64,000 bases of DNA from Bradyrhizobium archetypum (lineage in GTDB: Bacteria; Pseudomonadota; Alphaproteobacteria; Rhizobiales; Xanthobacteraceae): the NCBI RefSeq assembly GCF_013114835.1, contig NZ_JAAVLW010000002.1, forward strand, positions 496,001-560,000. Direction: 5' to 3'. Position numbers and translations under genes: made by a program. The first letter of the stretch is position 1. Each line of letters opens with the position of its first letter. Below the pieces are notes generated by a model. That model was not told the origin of the DNA and ran no database searches. It saw nothing but the letters and a program-made list of their open reading frames with translations. Below are positions 26,076-35,809 of the stretch, one piece after another.

Positions 26076-26873
26076 TTGACGCAGGTCATCAAGGCTCTGG
26101 AGCGGGGGCTAAGGGTGCTTCAGGCCCTGCAAATGCAGCCGGACTCTTCGCTGCACGAACTGCATATGCTGACGGCTATTTCGAAGCCTAGCTTGCTGCG
26201 AGTTCTTCATACGCTCGCGCGGGCGGGGCTCGTGACAAGGCGGCTTGGGGATGGATGCTACAGGATCGGTGCTACACTTTCGCACGCGCCTTCCCGCCGG
26301 GAGCACGGTGATCGCATCGCTGAGGCCGCCGCGCCGGTCCTGGAGCGGCTATGTGCGCGGGTATCCTGGCCATCCGATCTGATGGTACCGGCTGGCGATC
26401 ACATGGAAATCAGGGAAACCAACCGGACACGGAGTCCGATTCTCCTGCAGCAGGAACGGATAGGTTTGCCGATCAATTGGCTGCGGTCCGCGGTGGGAAG
26501 AGCTTATCTGGCTTACTGTCCCGCCAGCGAGCGTCAGCGCATCATTGGGCTGTTGGTTCATTCGACCAAGCCGGAGGATAGGCTGGCACGCGAACCTGAG
26601 CGTCTGAACGCGATCCTGGCCGAGGTGCGAGCACTGGGCTATGCGACGCGAGACGCCGCGCATGTGGGCGGTTATTATGGTGGCCCTCCGCATGCGGATG
26701 GCCTGCTCTCAATTGCGGTTCCGCTGCGCGATGGCCGGCGGGTGATCGGGGCCATCAACATGCTCTGGCTTCGCACGGCGTCTACGGTTGAGGCATTCGC
26801 CGCGCGCTACTTGTCGGAGCTTCAAGCCGCAGCTGCGGAAATCGTCACTAGTTTGCGCAAAAGGCGACATTGA
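26076..26873 (+). CDS. IclR-family transcription regulator
   Basis: A 265-residue regulator. The N-terminal winged helix (about residues 1-65) has ALERGLRVLQALQMQPDSSLHELHMLTAISKPSLLRVLHTLARAGLV. The C-terminal effector domain reads SDLMVPAGDHMEIRETNR, GLPINWLRSAVGRAYLAYCP and LSIAVPLRDGRRVIGAINM, similar to MhpR-like members that sense aromatic or carboxylic acids. TTG at 26076 is chosen because GGAG lies eight bases upstream and the longer ATG start at 26037 would fall inside the operators. It likely controls the divergent TctC/MBL pair and itself. Confidence 0.88.
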   Translation: MTQVIKALERGLRVLQALQMQPDSSLHELHMLTAISKPSLLRVLHTLARAGLVTRRLGDGCYRIGATLSHAPSRREHGDRIAEAAAPVLERLCARVSWPSDLMVPAGDHMEIRETNRTRSPILLQQERIGLPINWLRSAVGRAYLAYCPASERQRIIGLLVHSTKPEDRLAREPERLNAILAEVRALGYATRDAAHVGGYYGGPPHADGLLSIAVPLRDGRRVIGAINMLWLRTASTVEAFAARYLSELQAAAAEIVTSLRKRRH

Positions 26874-27485
26874 CCGAGGGATAAGTTCCTGAGGCGCAGA
26901 CCCTCCGCTGTTCCGATCATGGACCTTCTGAGACATGCCGAATGCGCCATGGAATGTCAGGTATCGGGGGCAGATCGGAAGCGGCCCATACCTGCCGCGA
27001 CTTCGCGTTTTGACCCCAGAACGGAAGTCGGCACCCACACGGCAACGTTAATTAATTACTGAACCAACACTTAATCGGTTCACTTCCCACAATTAGCTCG
27101 GATAAAGCGGATGGAAACGAACGTTGAAATGCAAGCTTTCTTTGGCACTCGCGCTCAACGACATAGACGACGGATATCACTAAGATGATTGATGCGATGG
27201 AAGCGAGGTACGGCCAACGTTCGTCACTCATTGAGCTCTCCCTAAGCAGGAGGGTTGCCGTGCGCTTTGGCGGATTTCATTTTCAGTTTAGACCCGAGGT
27301 TAGCCTAGCCCACGGATGTACTACTGTGAACTAGTTCACATGGCGGACTCAACGAAGGTTTGCCTGGCCGCAGTTAGCGGACAGGACGTCAGTTGTGACC
27401 CATGCCGGAAGTCGGCATCTGCGCCACGAGGCGTCTGGTCTGGTCGTGCCAATTCCGACCGTCCAGCGCTGCCAGGTATCCACAT
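26874..27485. other. Intergenic gap of about 600 bp
   Basis: Holds a dispersed-motif copy at 26965-27031 and a related fragment near 27397-27425. A 50-codon plus frame starting at 27184 has no ribosome-binding site. The stretch 27045-27110 is AT-rich. No supported gene. Confidence 0.4.
26965..27031 (+). repeat. Dispersed intergenic motif, copy 4
   Basis: GGGGGCAGATCGGAAGCGG, then after about 24 bp CGTTTTGACCCCAGAACGGA. Same bipartite plan as the other copies. Confidence 0.55.
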
Positions 27486-27725
27486 TCATTCGACGGATCG
27501 GATGCCTCGCGGTTCGCTACTTCGGTGCAAGGCGACGTAGTCGATTTCGCTGCGCGTAGTACCGATATCCATTAGCTCCCTGTCACTTAGGTCGGACAAG
27601 TTGGCTCGTAACCTCTGGCGTTTGCGCCACTCCTGAAATGCATTCCAATATGTTTCGAGGGGACTGTAGACCTGTCGCCTTGCGGTTGCCGGTCCCGGCT
27701 CGGTGGTCCCATGGATCGTGTTCAT
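27486..27725 (-). CDS. DUF1127 domain small protein
   Basis: A 79-residue protein with the DUF1127 signature in its middle: YWNAFQEWRKRQRLRANLSD followed by LSDRELMDIGTTRSEIDYVA. These Arg-rich small proteins are widespread in rhizobia, where some bind RNA or affect phosphate and carbon metabolism; the role of this copy is unknown. The start is the first ATG. It is divergent from the winged-helix/TPR gene at 27875. Confidence 0.85.
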   Translation of the reverse strand: MNTIHGTTEPGPATARRQVYSPLETYWNAFQEWRKRQRLRANLSDLSDRELMDIGTTRSEIDYVALHRSSEPRGIRSVE

Positions 27726-27874
27726 TGCGGTGTGTCCTGTCTGGACTGTTCACTAGGCGAAGTTGCCGCAAGATGGGCCCGCGCGCTTAACTGGTGGCTT
27801 ACATTTCCCTTACCGGTGGCTTATTCTTCGCGTGCTAGGGGTACTACAGAGGCGCCCCGAGAAGGACTGGTAGC

Positions 27875-29428
27875 TTGCGCTATCTTTTCGAGGATTACAC
27901 ATTCGACACCGACCGGCGCGAGCTGCATCGGGGGACCGATGCGGTGTCGATCACACCGCAGGTGTTTGACCTGCTCGATTACCTGATCCGCAACAAGGAT
28001 CGGGTTGTCAGCAAGGACGACCTCATCAAAGCCATTTGGAATGGGCGCAGCGTATCTGACGCGGCGGTGACAACGCGTCTGAATGCCGCCCGGGGTGCAA
28101 TCGGCGATTCCGGCGAGGAACAGCGCTTCATCAAAACACTACCGCGCAAGGGCTTCCGCTTCGTCGGACAGGTGCGGGAAGCGCGAGAAGTTGCAGGCCC
28201 AAATCCGGGCGATGCGCCCGAGAGCGCTCCTGCAGTTCCCGACAAGCCCTCCATCGCCGTGCTGCCGTTCGCGAACATGTCTGGCGATCCCGAGCAGGAG
28301 TACTTCGCGGATGGGATGGTTGAGGAGATCACTACCGCGCTTTCGCGGTTCGGTTGGTTGTTCGTGATCGCTCGAAATTCGAGTTTCACCTTCAAGGGCA
28401 AAGCCGTCGACATCAAGGAAGTCGGGCGCAGGCTTGGCGTGCGCTATGTCCTTCAGGGGGCGGTGCGCAAAGCGTCGGGCAAAGTTCGCATCACGGGCCA
28501 GTTGATTGAAGCGGCTACGGACGCACACATTTGGGCGGACAAGTTCGAGCGTGACATGACAGATATTTTCGCGCTGCAGGACGAAGTCACGCTCGCCGTT
28601 ATATCAGCTATTCAGCCAAAGTTATTTCAATCAGAAATTGCACTGACGACGCGGCGGCGACCGGAAGACCTCACCGCGTATGATCTTTATCTCCGGGCTA
28701 TACAGCAAGCCGTCCGATCGACCCGCGAAAGCTTGGCCGAGGCACTCCGAGTGGTCCAGCGCGCCTTGGAGCTTGACCCTGGGTTTGCTGCTGCGGCAGC
28801 TTTGGCAGGTGCCTGTCATATGGAAAACGTGATTAGGAGCTATGCGATCGACCCACAATTCGAACGCAAGGAAGCCGCTCGGCTTATGCGCTTGGCATTG
28901 AGCCTCGACGATCATGATCCAGACACGTTAGCAACTGCTGCATTAATCTCGGCTATGTTAGTCGGCGATTGTGAGGCTGAGATCGATATGGCCGATCGGG
29001 CGGTCGCGCTCAACCCAAATTCAAATTACGCATGGAGCCGCAGAGGCTGGGTCTATAAGATTGCGGGGCAGTCGGAGGAAGCGATCCGGAGCTTTGAACG
29101 TGCCATGCGAATGAGCCCGTTAGACCCGCATCAATACTCAGCCTTAACCGGGATGGGATTTGCCCTTATTGAGCTTCGTCGCTTTGATGAGGCCATCGTT
29201 GCAGGGAAGAAAGCCCTGCGTCAGAACCCTTCCTATCCAGGACCATACCGCTGCCTCGCGTCCGCTTTCGCCCATCTCGGACGCGACGCTGAGGCCCGTG
29301 AGGCGGCGGCTCGTATGCTTGAGATCGACCCCACTTTCACAATATCGGCGTGGATCGCTCGGAGTTGGCTATCAAAGAATGCGAAGCTGATGATTGAGGG
29401 TTTTCGGAAAGCGGGATTGACCGAATGA
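27875..29428 (+). CDS. Winged-helix / TolB-like / TPR signalling protein (CadC-like)
   Basis: A 517-residue protein. The N-terminal Trans_reg_C winged helix (about 1-100) begins YLFEDYTFDTDRRELHRGTD and ends LPRKGFRFVGQV. A TolB-like N-terminal domain (about 120-260) has KPSIAVLPFANMSGDPEQEY, FADGMVEEITTALSR and VRITGQLIEAATDAHIWADK. TPR-type helices follow to the end (ALELDPGFAAAAALAG, YAWSRRGWVYKIAGQSEEAI). The domain order is typical of Bradyrhizobium regulators beside cyclases. The start is TTG (LRYLFED...). No TM helix was seen between the parts, so it looks cytoplasmic. It is a close relative of the cyclase at 31203 over the TolB/TPR part. Confidence 0.85.
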   Translation: MRYLFEDYTFDTDRRELHRGTDAVSITPQVFDLLDYLIRNKDRVVSKDDLIKAIWNGRSVSDAAVTTRLNAARGAIGDSGEEQRFIKTLPRKGFRFVGQVREAREVAGPNPGDAPESAPAVPDKPSIAVLPFANMSGDPEQEYFADGMVEEITTALSRFGWLFVIARNSSFTFKGKAVDIKEVGRRLGVRYVLQGAVRKASGKVRITGQLIEAATDAHIWADKFERDMTDIFALQDEVTLAVISAIQPKLFQSEIALTTRRRPEDLTAYDLYLRAIQQAVRSTRESLAEALRVVQRALELDPGFAAAAALAGACHMENVIRSYAIDPQFERKEAARLMRLALSLDDHDPDTLATAALISAMLVGDCEAEIDMADRAVALNPNSNYAWSRRGWVYKIAGQSEEAIRSFERAMRMSPLDPHQYSALTGMGFALIELRRFDEAIVAGKKALRQNPSYPGPYRCLASAFAHLGRDAEAREAAARMLEIDPTFTISAWIARSWLSKNAKLMIEGFRKAGLTE

Positions 29429-29604
29429 ATCTGTGCTCGTCCGCATCGACAGGCTGATCTATAGGGGCGCGATTTGCCGCGGCGTATGAGTCGGCTGTTG
29501 GCCCATCGCGTCATTTCGCGTCCATGCAACGCTTCGGTCGCTTTCGGAGCGGAGCGGACGTCAGATGGCAGGCAGCGCCGGTTGGCTCAGTCGAGAATGA
29601 CCCT

Positions 29605-31158
29605 GGCTGTGTGAAAACGCTGCGCTTGATGTGATTCGCGCGATATGCTTCCCGCACGATTTGCGGGGGGCTGGAATGAAGCGCTTCGTTGCGGAGGCGG
29701 ATCGTGGGCAGTCGACGTTATTGCCCGAATGCCTCGATGATTTCATTGACGAGAGCAACCCTGTTCGGGTGATCGACGTGTTCGTCGATGCGCTCGATTT
29801 GGCCGAGTTAAGCTTCGAGGGGCTGGAGCCGGCGGCGACCGGTCGGCCGTCATACCATCCCTCGGTTCTCCTGAAGCTTTACATCTACGGCTATCTGAAC
29901 CGGGTGCAGTCGAGCCGACGGCTCGAACGAGAGGCCGGACGCAACGTCGAGGCCATGTGGCTGCTGGGCCGGCTCACTCCCGATCACAAGACGATCGCGG
30001 ACTTCCGCAAAGACAACGGCCTGGCGCTCCGCAAGGTATGTGCACGCTTCGTCGAACTCTGCCGTGAAGTGGGTCTCCTCGCGACATCGAGCGTCGCCAT
30101 CGATGGCAGCAAGTTCAAAGCGGTGAACAACCGGGACAAGAACTTCACACGGGCGAAGGTGGAGCGGCGGCGCGCCCAGCTGGAGGAGAGCGTCGCGCGC
30201 TATCTGAGCCAACTTGACGCGGCCGACCGGCAGGAGCCGACGGAGGCGCTGGCCGCCAAGGTGACGAGGCTGACCGAGAAGCTGACGAAGCTGAAGGAAG
30301 AAATGGGCAAGCTTGCTGTCTACGAGAAGCAGATGCTTGCTTCGCCAGATCAGCAAATCTCCCTGACTGATCCCGACAGCCGTTCGATAGCCACGAGCGG
30401 CCGCGGCTCCGGCGTTGTCGGCTACAACGTGCAGGTCGCCGTCGACACAGGACATCATTTGATCGTGACGCACGAGGTGACGAACAGCGGTTCAGATCGG
30501 GCACAACTCGCCAATATGGCCAAGCAGGCGAAGGCTGTTGTAAAGACCGAGACACTCGAAGCTGTAGCCGATCGCGGCTACTTCAACAGCCCGGAGATCC
30601 TCGCGTGCCACGAGGCCGGCATCACGGTAACGCTGCCTAAGCCGCAGACGTCGGGCGCCAAATCCGAGGGGCGCTTCGGTAAGCAGGACTTTGCGTATTT
30701 GCCAGGGGAGGACGCCTATCGCTGTCCAGCTGGGGAGCGATTGCCGTATCGCTACACAAACGAAGAAGACGGCAAGATGCTGCGGCGTTACTGGACCACA
30801 GCCTGTCAAAATTGTTCGCACGACCGGTCAGAGCGGCGGATTACGCGATGGGAACATCAGCATCTGCTCGAGGGCGTGCAGCAGCGACTTGATGCAAGCC
30901 CACAAGCCATGCGCCAGCGTCGCGAGATAGTCGAGCATACGTTCGGTACGATGAAGGCTCGCATGGGAGCGACACACTTCCTCACCAAAACGCTCCCAAA
31001 AGTAGCCGCCGAGATGGCACTCTCGGTCCTCGCCTATAATCTGACGCGAGTCATGAACATCGTCGGGAGCAAGCAGCTGATGGCTGCGATCGTGGCCTGA
31101 GACCGAGCCGGTCCCGGCTTTTCACCGACTTTCCAGGGAACCGTGTTTTTACACGACC
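29605..31158 (+). mobile_element. IS1182-family insertion sequence
   Basis: Bounded by inverted ends GGCTGTGTGAAAACGC (29605-29620) and GTGTTTTTACACGACC (31143-31158); reversed, the latter is GGTCGTGTAAAAACAC, about 12 of 16 matching. Contains one intact transposase gene. No clear target duplication identified. Confidence 0.75.
29676..31100 (+). CDS. IS1182-family transposase
   Basis: A 474-residue DDE transposase that appears uninterrupted. The N-terminal DUF772-like region reads LDDFIDESNPVRVIDVFVDA, YHPSVLLKLYIYGYLNRVQSSR and LLGRLTPDHKTIADFRKDN. The catalytic core includes VAIDGSKFKAVNNRDKNFT, then GYNVQVAVDTGHHLIVTHEV, ADRGYFNSPEIL and a late REIVEHTFGTMKARMG with the Glu. The start MKRFVAEADRGQSTL at 29676 is preferred over the in-frame start at 29631. 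The copy may still be mobile, unlike the IS110 and IS5 copies nearby. Confidence 0.9.
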   Translation: MKRFVAEADRGQSTLLPECLDDFIDESNPVRVIDVFVDALDLAELSFEGLEPAATGRPSYHPSVLLKLYIYGYLNRVQSSRRLEREAGRNVEAMWLLGRLTPDHKTIADFRKDNGLALRKVCARFVELCREVGLLATSSVAIDGSKFKAVNNRDKNFTRAKVERRRAQLEESVARYLSQLDAADRQEPTEALAAKVTRLTEKLTKLKEEMGKLAVYEKQMLASPDQQISLTDPDSRSIATSGRGSGVVGYNVQVAVDTGHHLIVTHEVTNSGSDRAQLANMAKQAKAVVKTETLEAVADRGYFNSPEILACHEAGITVTLPKPQTSGAKSEGRFGKQDFAYLPGEDAYRCPAGERLPYRYTNEEDGKMLRRYWTTACQNCSHDRSERRITRWEHQHLLEGVQQRLDASPQAMRQRREIVEHTFGTMKARMGATHFLTKTLPKVAAEMALSVLAYNLTRVMNIVGSKQLMAAIVA

Positions 31159-31202
31159 AAGACCCGAAGCTGACGCCATCACGCCATCATGGAGTTCTCA
31201 CT

Positions 31203-32972
31203 TTAGAGTACGGTCGTCACCCCCGCCCGACGTAAACCATCGGCGAGGTGTTCGCGGTACCTCAAATCGAGGTAGGGCGTTGTAACTTCGAAATGCCGTT
31301 GCGGGTCCTTCGGTTGTCGGGCGATGTACTCCTGCAACAAGGGCTGAGCTTCCTCGGCGCGTCCAAGTTGGCCTAGGCTCGCGAGGAGGGCTCTCAGGGC
31401 GAGATAAGGACGTCGTGCGCGGATCGCTAGTTCACCGTAATGTACCGCCTCCTCATAGTTCTCCTGATGGTAATGAGCCAGCGCAACGAAGCTTAAAAAG
31501 CTTCCCGCCTGCGGATCGTTCGGATTCAGGCGGAGGCTGCGAAATAACGAGCCCAGAGCTTCGGTGAAATGCCCAATATGGACGCGAACCAAGCCGAGGG
31601 AGAAAAAGCCCAATGCGAAGTTTGGATTAAGATCAATTGAACGTTGCGCCTCGGCAAGCGCTTGGGTGTGCTTCTGCCGTAACAAGCTGGCCCAACAAAA
31701 AGCGTAGTGGCAGTAGGGATCGCGGTCGTCAAGCGAGACTGAACGCTCGGCCGCGGCATAGATATCTGACACATCTTGCACGAGGTCGCCGCTCCAACCG
31801 TACCAAATGCGGGCATTCAGTGTCCGGGCAAGTGTCATGTGCGCCTGGGCAAGGTTCGGATCAAGCGTTAGCGCCTGTCTTATAAGAGTTACCGCCTGTT
31901 CGTGCTCTTCAGGTGCGAGCTGCGAGAAGTGCCACATCGCGCGCATACAGCAGTCGAAGGCGTCCAGATTGCCGACATTTTTTCGAAAGGCTCGTTTCCC
32001 TTCGATCAGCAGCATCTCAGGCTCGATTGCACCGACTACGCTCTGCGTGATCTCGTCCTGAATAGCGAATATGTCAGCCAAATCACGGTCGAATCTCTCG
32101 GCCCATAGGTGGTTTCCTGTTTCTGCTTCGATTAGCTGTCCCGTAATCCGCACGCGTTGCCCCGCCCGTCGTACACTGCCCTCAAGGACATATCGTACGC
32201 CAAGTTCGCGAGCGACTTGTTTCACGTCAACCGCTCGCCCCTTGTAGACAAATGTAGAATTGCGGGCGATGACGAAGAACCAGCGGTGATGCGACAGAGC
32301 GGTAATGATGTCCTCTGTGATGCCGTCCGCGAAATACTCCTGCTCTGGATCTCCGCTCATGTTCGAGAACGGAAGTACGGCTATGGAAGGCTTGTCGGGA
32401 AGCGCGAGCGAACCGCCCAGAACGCCGGTGGTGACCGGATGCTGCGGTTGCCAATCCACCGAGTAAACAGAGACCGGACGACTAATATTCTTCAGTGAGC
32501 GCTGTCCCAGTGGGGTGAGTGCAAATTTCAGCTTGCCCTCGATCTGTTCACGCACCGCACCTGAGATGCAAATTCCGCCTGGTTCGGCAACCCCTTCGAG
32601 CCGCGCAGCTACATTTACACCATCGCCGAGCAGGTTATTGCCGTCAGCCATCACGTCGCCAAGATTGATACCAATCCGAAAATCCATCCGGCGGTCCCGA
32701 GGAAGATCGGTATTGTGGCGATCAAGAGAGCGCTGGATCGCCACGGCGGCGCGCACCGCCTGCACCGCGCTGCTGAACTCCGCAATCACGCTGTCGCCGG
32801 CGGTCCCAAAAATCCTGCCCGCATGTTCGGATATGAGATCGGTGATCGTGCGACGATACCCATCCAAAGTTCGCAACGTCGCTTCTTCATCCGCTGACAT
32901 CAGGCGGCTGTAGCCGACAACATCTGCCGCCAAGATCGCAGCCAAGCGCCTCGTGATCGAAGGGTCGTTCAT
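31203..32972 (-). CDS. Class III adenylate/guanylate cyclase with TolB-like and TPR domains
   Basis: A 589-residue protein. The N-terminal cyclase domain (about residues 1-175) shows RRLAAILAADVVGYSRLMSA (metal Asp), DSVIAEF and the GINLGDVMADGNNLLGDGVNVAARLE segment (second metal Asp, transition-state Asn/Arg). A TolB-like domain follows (KPSIAVLPFSNMSGDPEQEY, FADGITEDIITALSHH, VRITGQLIEAETGNHLWAER) and then TPR-like repeats. Cyclases of this architecture are numerous in Bradyrhizobium; nucleotide specificity and output are unknown. It converges on the paralogous gene at 27875 across IS1182. Confidence 0.9.
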   Translation of the reverse strand: MNDPSITRRLAAILAADVVGYSRLMSADEEATLRTLDGYRRTITDLISEHAGRIFGTAGDSVIAEFSSAVQAVRAAVAIQRSLDRHNTDLPRDRRMDFRIGINLGDVMADGNNLLGDGVNVAARLEGVAEPGGICISGAVREQIEGKLKFALTPLGQRSLKNISRPVSVYSVDWQPQHPVTTGVLGGSLALPDKPSIAVLPFSNMSGDPEQEYFADGITEDIITALSHHRWFFVIARNSTFVYKGRAVDVKQVARELGVRYVLEGSVRRAGQRVRITGQLIEAETGNHLWAERFDRDLADIFAIQDEITQSVVGAIEPEMLLIEGKRAFRKNVGNLDAFDCCMRAMWHFSQLAPEEHEQAVTLIRQALTLDPNLAQAHMTLARTLNARIWYGWSGDLVQDVSDIYAAAERSVSLDDRDPYCHYAFCWASLLRQKHTQALAEAQRSIDLNPNFALGFFSLGLVRVHIGHFTEALGSLFRSLRLNPNDPQAGSFLSFVALAHYHQENYEEAVHYGELAIRARRPYLALRALLASLGQLGRAEEAQPLLQEYIARQPKDPQRHFEVTTPYLDLRYREHLADGLRRAGVTTVL

Positions 32973-33345
32973 GTTTCCGGCCCGCTACCGGGCCAGTCTA
33001 GCCGAAGCTGGCCCGCCGGGTAAGCCGCGCTTGCCCATTGGTTCGGACGTGATCGGGCTGACATTTGGCGAAAGCCTGGCATTTCTCCGCGGGTGAGGTC
33101 AGGGTGGATCACCCCAGGTTAGGTTATGGCCCTTTTGCGAAGTCCAGGCGGGCTGTGAGATGGCCCGCTTATCGGGGTGGACCGGAAGTGATTGGCCGAC
33201 CTATCGAATGGCGCTGTTGGACCCATATCGGACTCTCGTCTGCGCAGCTTGTTAGTGGCGCATCGCCAAGTAGCCGGTGCCCCAACGACGCCCGCAACCG
33301 TCGCGATCGAAATGCGACACTGCTCCGCGAACAGGGCGAAGAGCT
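32973..33345. other. Intergenic gap with dispersed motif
   Basis: No supported gene. Contains the dispersed motif copy at 33172-33234 and degenerate surrounding text with tiny frames on both strands. Confidence 0.45.
33172..33234 (+). repeat. Dispersed intergenic motif, copy 5
   Basis: CGGGGTGGACCGGAAGTGAT, then CGAATGGCGCTGTTGGACCC followed by ATATCGGAC. The CGAATGGCGC block is also in copy 2 (17971). Confidence 0.6.
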
Positions 33346-34389
33346 TCAGTTTGTCAGGCGCGCCCTATCAAGGAAGAGCTGCACCTCATGAAAAAGTTGA
33401 ATCCGATTCTTCTCCAGCATGACGATGTGGGTGCCCTCGCCAAGCATGACAAATCGCTTGTCGGGGCCGCTCGGCAGCTTGCGGAAAACCGCTTGCGCGC
33501 AATCGGGAGGGGCAAGCGCATCCCATTCCGCGACGATCACCAGCGTGGGGACCTTGATGTTCGCGGGATCATAATATGGCTTGCCCGCCTGCCAGTAATT
33601 CCGGGTGTCCTGAAATACGCCGGATGGACTGCGCAGCACTGGGGGCGCCTGCTTGGACCCGACCGGATCGGTGGCTATTGCTGCCGCGGCCCACGTCTCG
33701 AATTGCGGCATCAAATCGTTCTTTCGATCGTCGGGTGCACCGGCCTGGAGGCGCGCCCGCAAGGGCGGGGCTGCAATATAAGCGCCCAGCGGCGGGGCCG
33801 CAGTTTGTGGAGGGGGTTGCAGCCATACAGGCGCAAAGAGCACGAGGTTATCAACCTTGTCATTGTGGTCGCCGGTATAGGCGCTGATGATGACGGTCCC
33901 CCATGACCAGCCGAGCAGACTGAGCTTGGAGACGCCTCGCCGCTGAAGGATGAAATCGATGGCGGATTGGACATCCCTTATCGCGACATCGGTCGTGACG
34001 ATGGGAGAATTGCTGGCGGCCGGCTGATCCATTTCGGGCGGCCGCGTCGATCGACCGTAGCCGCGCACGTCGACCAGATAGACATCCCAGCCTCGCTGGG
34101 CGATGAAGTCCATCCAGGATAGTCCTTCAAGCGGATAATCGAATATCGCCTCGCTTGGCGAAGTCGCACCGTGGACAAACAGCAACGTCTTCTGTGCTGT
34201 AAATTGCGTCATGCCCTCCGGGCGCTTGTTTCTGACGTACAGCTTTATCCCCGGATCGACTGCGTCGATCATGAGGTGCTCGGTCAAGAGTTTCGGAGTC
34301 TGGTCGGCCGCTCTGCCGGATGAGAGCGCTGCGAACGTGGCCAAAGCCGCGGCCGTCAGCAACGTGACGATTTGTGCTCTGTAAGACAT
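33346..34389 (-). CDS. Exported alpha/beta hydrolase
   Basis: A 347-residue hydrolase with a signal peptide (about residues 1-28, ALATFAALSSGRAADQ). The fold has TLLFVHGATSPSEAIFDYPL (oxyanion region), DVYLVDVRGYGRST, the nucleophile elbow LLGWSWGTVIISAYTG (Ser), an Asp in VIVAEWDALAPPDCA and the catalytic His in GEGTHIVML. The start is fixed by GGAGG nine bases before the ATG at 34389; an upstream in-frame start adds 28 unlikely residues. The substrate is unknown. It is monocistronic by position. Confidence 0.85.
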   Translation of the reverse strand: MSYRAQIVTLLTAAALATFAALSSGRAADQTPKLLTEHLMIDAVDPGIKLYVRNKRPEGMTQFTAQKTLLFVHGATSPSEAIFDYPLEGLSWMDFIAQRGWDVYLVDVRGYGRSTRPPEMDQPAASNSPIVTTDVAIRDVQSAIDFILQRRGVSKLSLLGWSWGTVIISAYTGDHNDKVDNLVLFAPVWLQPPPQTAAPPLGAYIAAPPLRARLQAGAPDDRKNDLMPQFETWAAAAIATDPVGSKQAPPVLRSPSGVFQDTRNYWQAGKPYYDPANIKVPTLVIVAEWDALAPPDCAQAVFRKLPSGPDKRFVMLGEGTHIVMLEKNRIQLFHEVQLFLDRARLTN

Positions 34390-34865
34390 CGTTCTGAGCC
34401 TCCAAAAAAGTGGCAGGCCCCCCACTGTTTTGAATTTTGGCGGTCGATGTTCGTTCGCGAAGTCGCGGCCCATATGGCCCCAAATGCAGGCGATTTACCT
34501 TCACTCTGGCGCGCGATATCGCGCAGACCGTCAAATCATATCGGAAGCGATTAACCCTCCGTCAGGTTTGGGTCCGTTACAAGGCAGCATGTCTGCCCAA
34601 ATCTTGCGATGGCATTTCCTCGACGGGCAGCAAACAGCGCTAGGTGATCTAATGACGCATTTCGAACATGGCCATAGCCGGACATCGGCGCACATATCTG
34701 CTATATTAGCAATTCGATTTCCCCGAGTCTCCGCCAGACGCATACCCTCGTAGGATTGCCCGCGGCTATATCGAAGATGGTGGCTGACTGTGAAGTACTT
34801 TACATCCCTGTGTTCTTGGCTTGGGCTAAGATGGAGAAGGCTTCTTGCTTTGAAGGAGGCATCCG
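34390..34865. other. Intergenic gap of about 475 bp
   Basis: Upstream regions of the exported hydrolase (minus) and a small plus-strand gene. Short overlapping frames only. No operator recognised. Confidence 0.35.
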
Positions 34866-35072
34866 ATGCTCGCGACAATCAAATGGACCTCCCGATATAA
34901 CGCTCGCGAATGGGTGATGATGGCTGGGGCGCTCGTCGTCCAACTCAGCGCACTTAATGCAAAACGACAGAAGGGTGAAAGCACACTAAGGCGGCCACTC
35001 TGGAAACAATTCGACGACACCCACCGTTGGGACTCAACCGCGGAGGAATGGGTACCCAACCATGATCGGTGA
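34866..35072 (+). CDS. Small hypothetical protein
   Basis: A 68-residue basic protein (MLATIKWTSRYNAREWVMMA ... LWKQFDDTHRWDSTAEEWVP). It is supported mainly by a very strong ribosome-binding site (GAAGGAGG, six bases before the ATG) and Trp-rich conserved-looking ends. No family recognised. A following frame at 35062 overlaps its end by 11 bp but has no independent support. Confidence 0.45.
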   Translation: MLATIKWTSRYNAREWVMMAGALVVQLSALNAKRQKGESTLRRPLWKQFDDTHRWDSTAEEWVPNHDR

Positions 35073-35525
35073 TCGTAAGATTCCGCTCACTGAGGGGCCT
35101 GTCGGGCGGTTCGGTCGCGTACAAGTAGCTGGATCGGGATGTGAGTTCCTGCCGCCGCTTGATGATGGTCAAGCAATTGCTTTTGGCCACTTGCCGACCG
35201 CGTCGAAAACCATCTGGATGGCCAATCTTAGAACCTTTACGCGGCCGGTACTGTTTCGTAACTTGAATTTGGGAGCGTCATAATTGGGCAAAGGTTCACG
35301 GCATGTCCTCCTCAGGTAGCCGACATAGAGGTGGGGCAGGCAGGAAACGCCGCTAGGTCCGAAGGTGGGTACTGGCCTGATCCGGTAATAAACAATGGCC
35401 TAATTTGATCTGTCGGGAACCGGACAAAAGGTCTAAGGTTCGCTAATCACCGCGCGGCCAGTTGGTAATCCATCGGTGGCAGAGAGACGCTATTGTGCTC
35501 CCGCCCAATGCCGGAGCGAGAAGCA

Positions 35526-35702
35526 ATGGCCCTCAACAAGGCACAAGCCGAACCCCGCAAAGAATCTCATGAAGCCCTGTGCAGGCAATGTAATGCCGTG
35601 CCTCGACTCGTACACAAAATTCTGAATGTCCGAACCGGCGGCAGCCTACGCATGTACAAATGCGAATGCGGCCAGCAAACATGGATCGACCAGCCAGAGT
35701 AA
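35526..35702 (+). CDS. Small zinc-ribbon-like protein
   Basis: A 58-residue protein with two Cys pairs, CRQC and CECG, about 30 residues apart (EALCRQCNAVPRLVHKIL ... MYKCECGQQTWID). They would form a small zinc ribbon. The ATG at 35526 (MALNKAQAEP) is preferred over the in-frame ATG at 35493. Such short proteins are frequent in Bradyrhizobium and unassigned. A hairpin follows the stop immediately. Confidence 0.65.
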   Translation: MALNKAQAEPRKESHEALCRQCNAVPRLVHKILNVRTGGSLRMYKCECGQQTWIDQPE

Positions 35703-35723
35703 GGCCGCCTCTGTTGGGCGGCC
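35703..35723 (+). terminator. Hairpin after zinc-ribbon gene
   Basis: GGCCGCC / GGCGGCC, a 7-bp stem with a 7-base loop, starting at the stop codon. No T-run follows, so it is only a weak terminator candidate. Confidence 0.4.
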
Positions 35724-35809
35724 GCTCCCAGAACAGCAGGATAAAGGGATTTGTATCGCGGATGCCGCTGGCACCCGCATTCAGAGCATTCGCAACCGAA
35801 GGAGCCGTT

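Noticed and set aside
35062..35283. A 73-codon plus frame after the small gene at 34866
   Set aside because: There is no ribosome-binding site, a competing minus frame, and no protein-like pattern.
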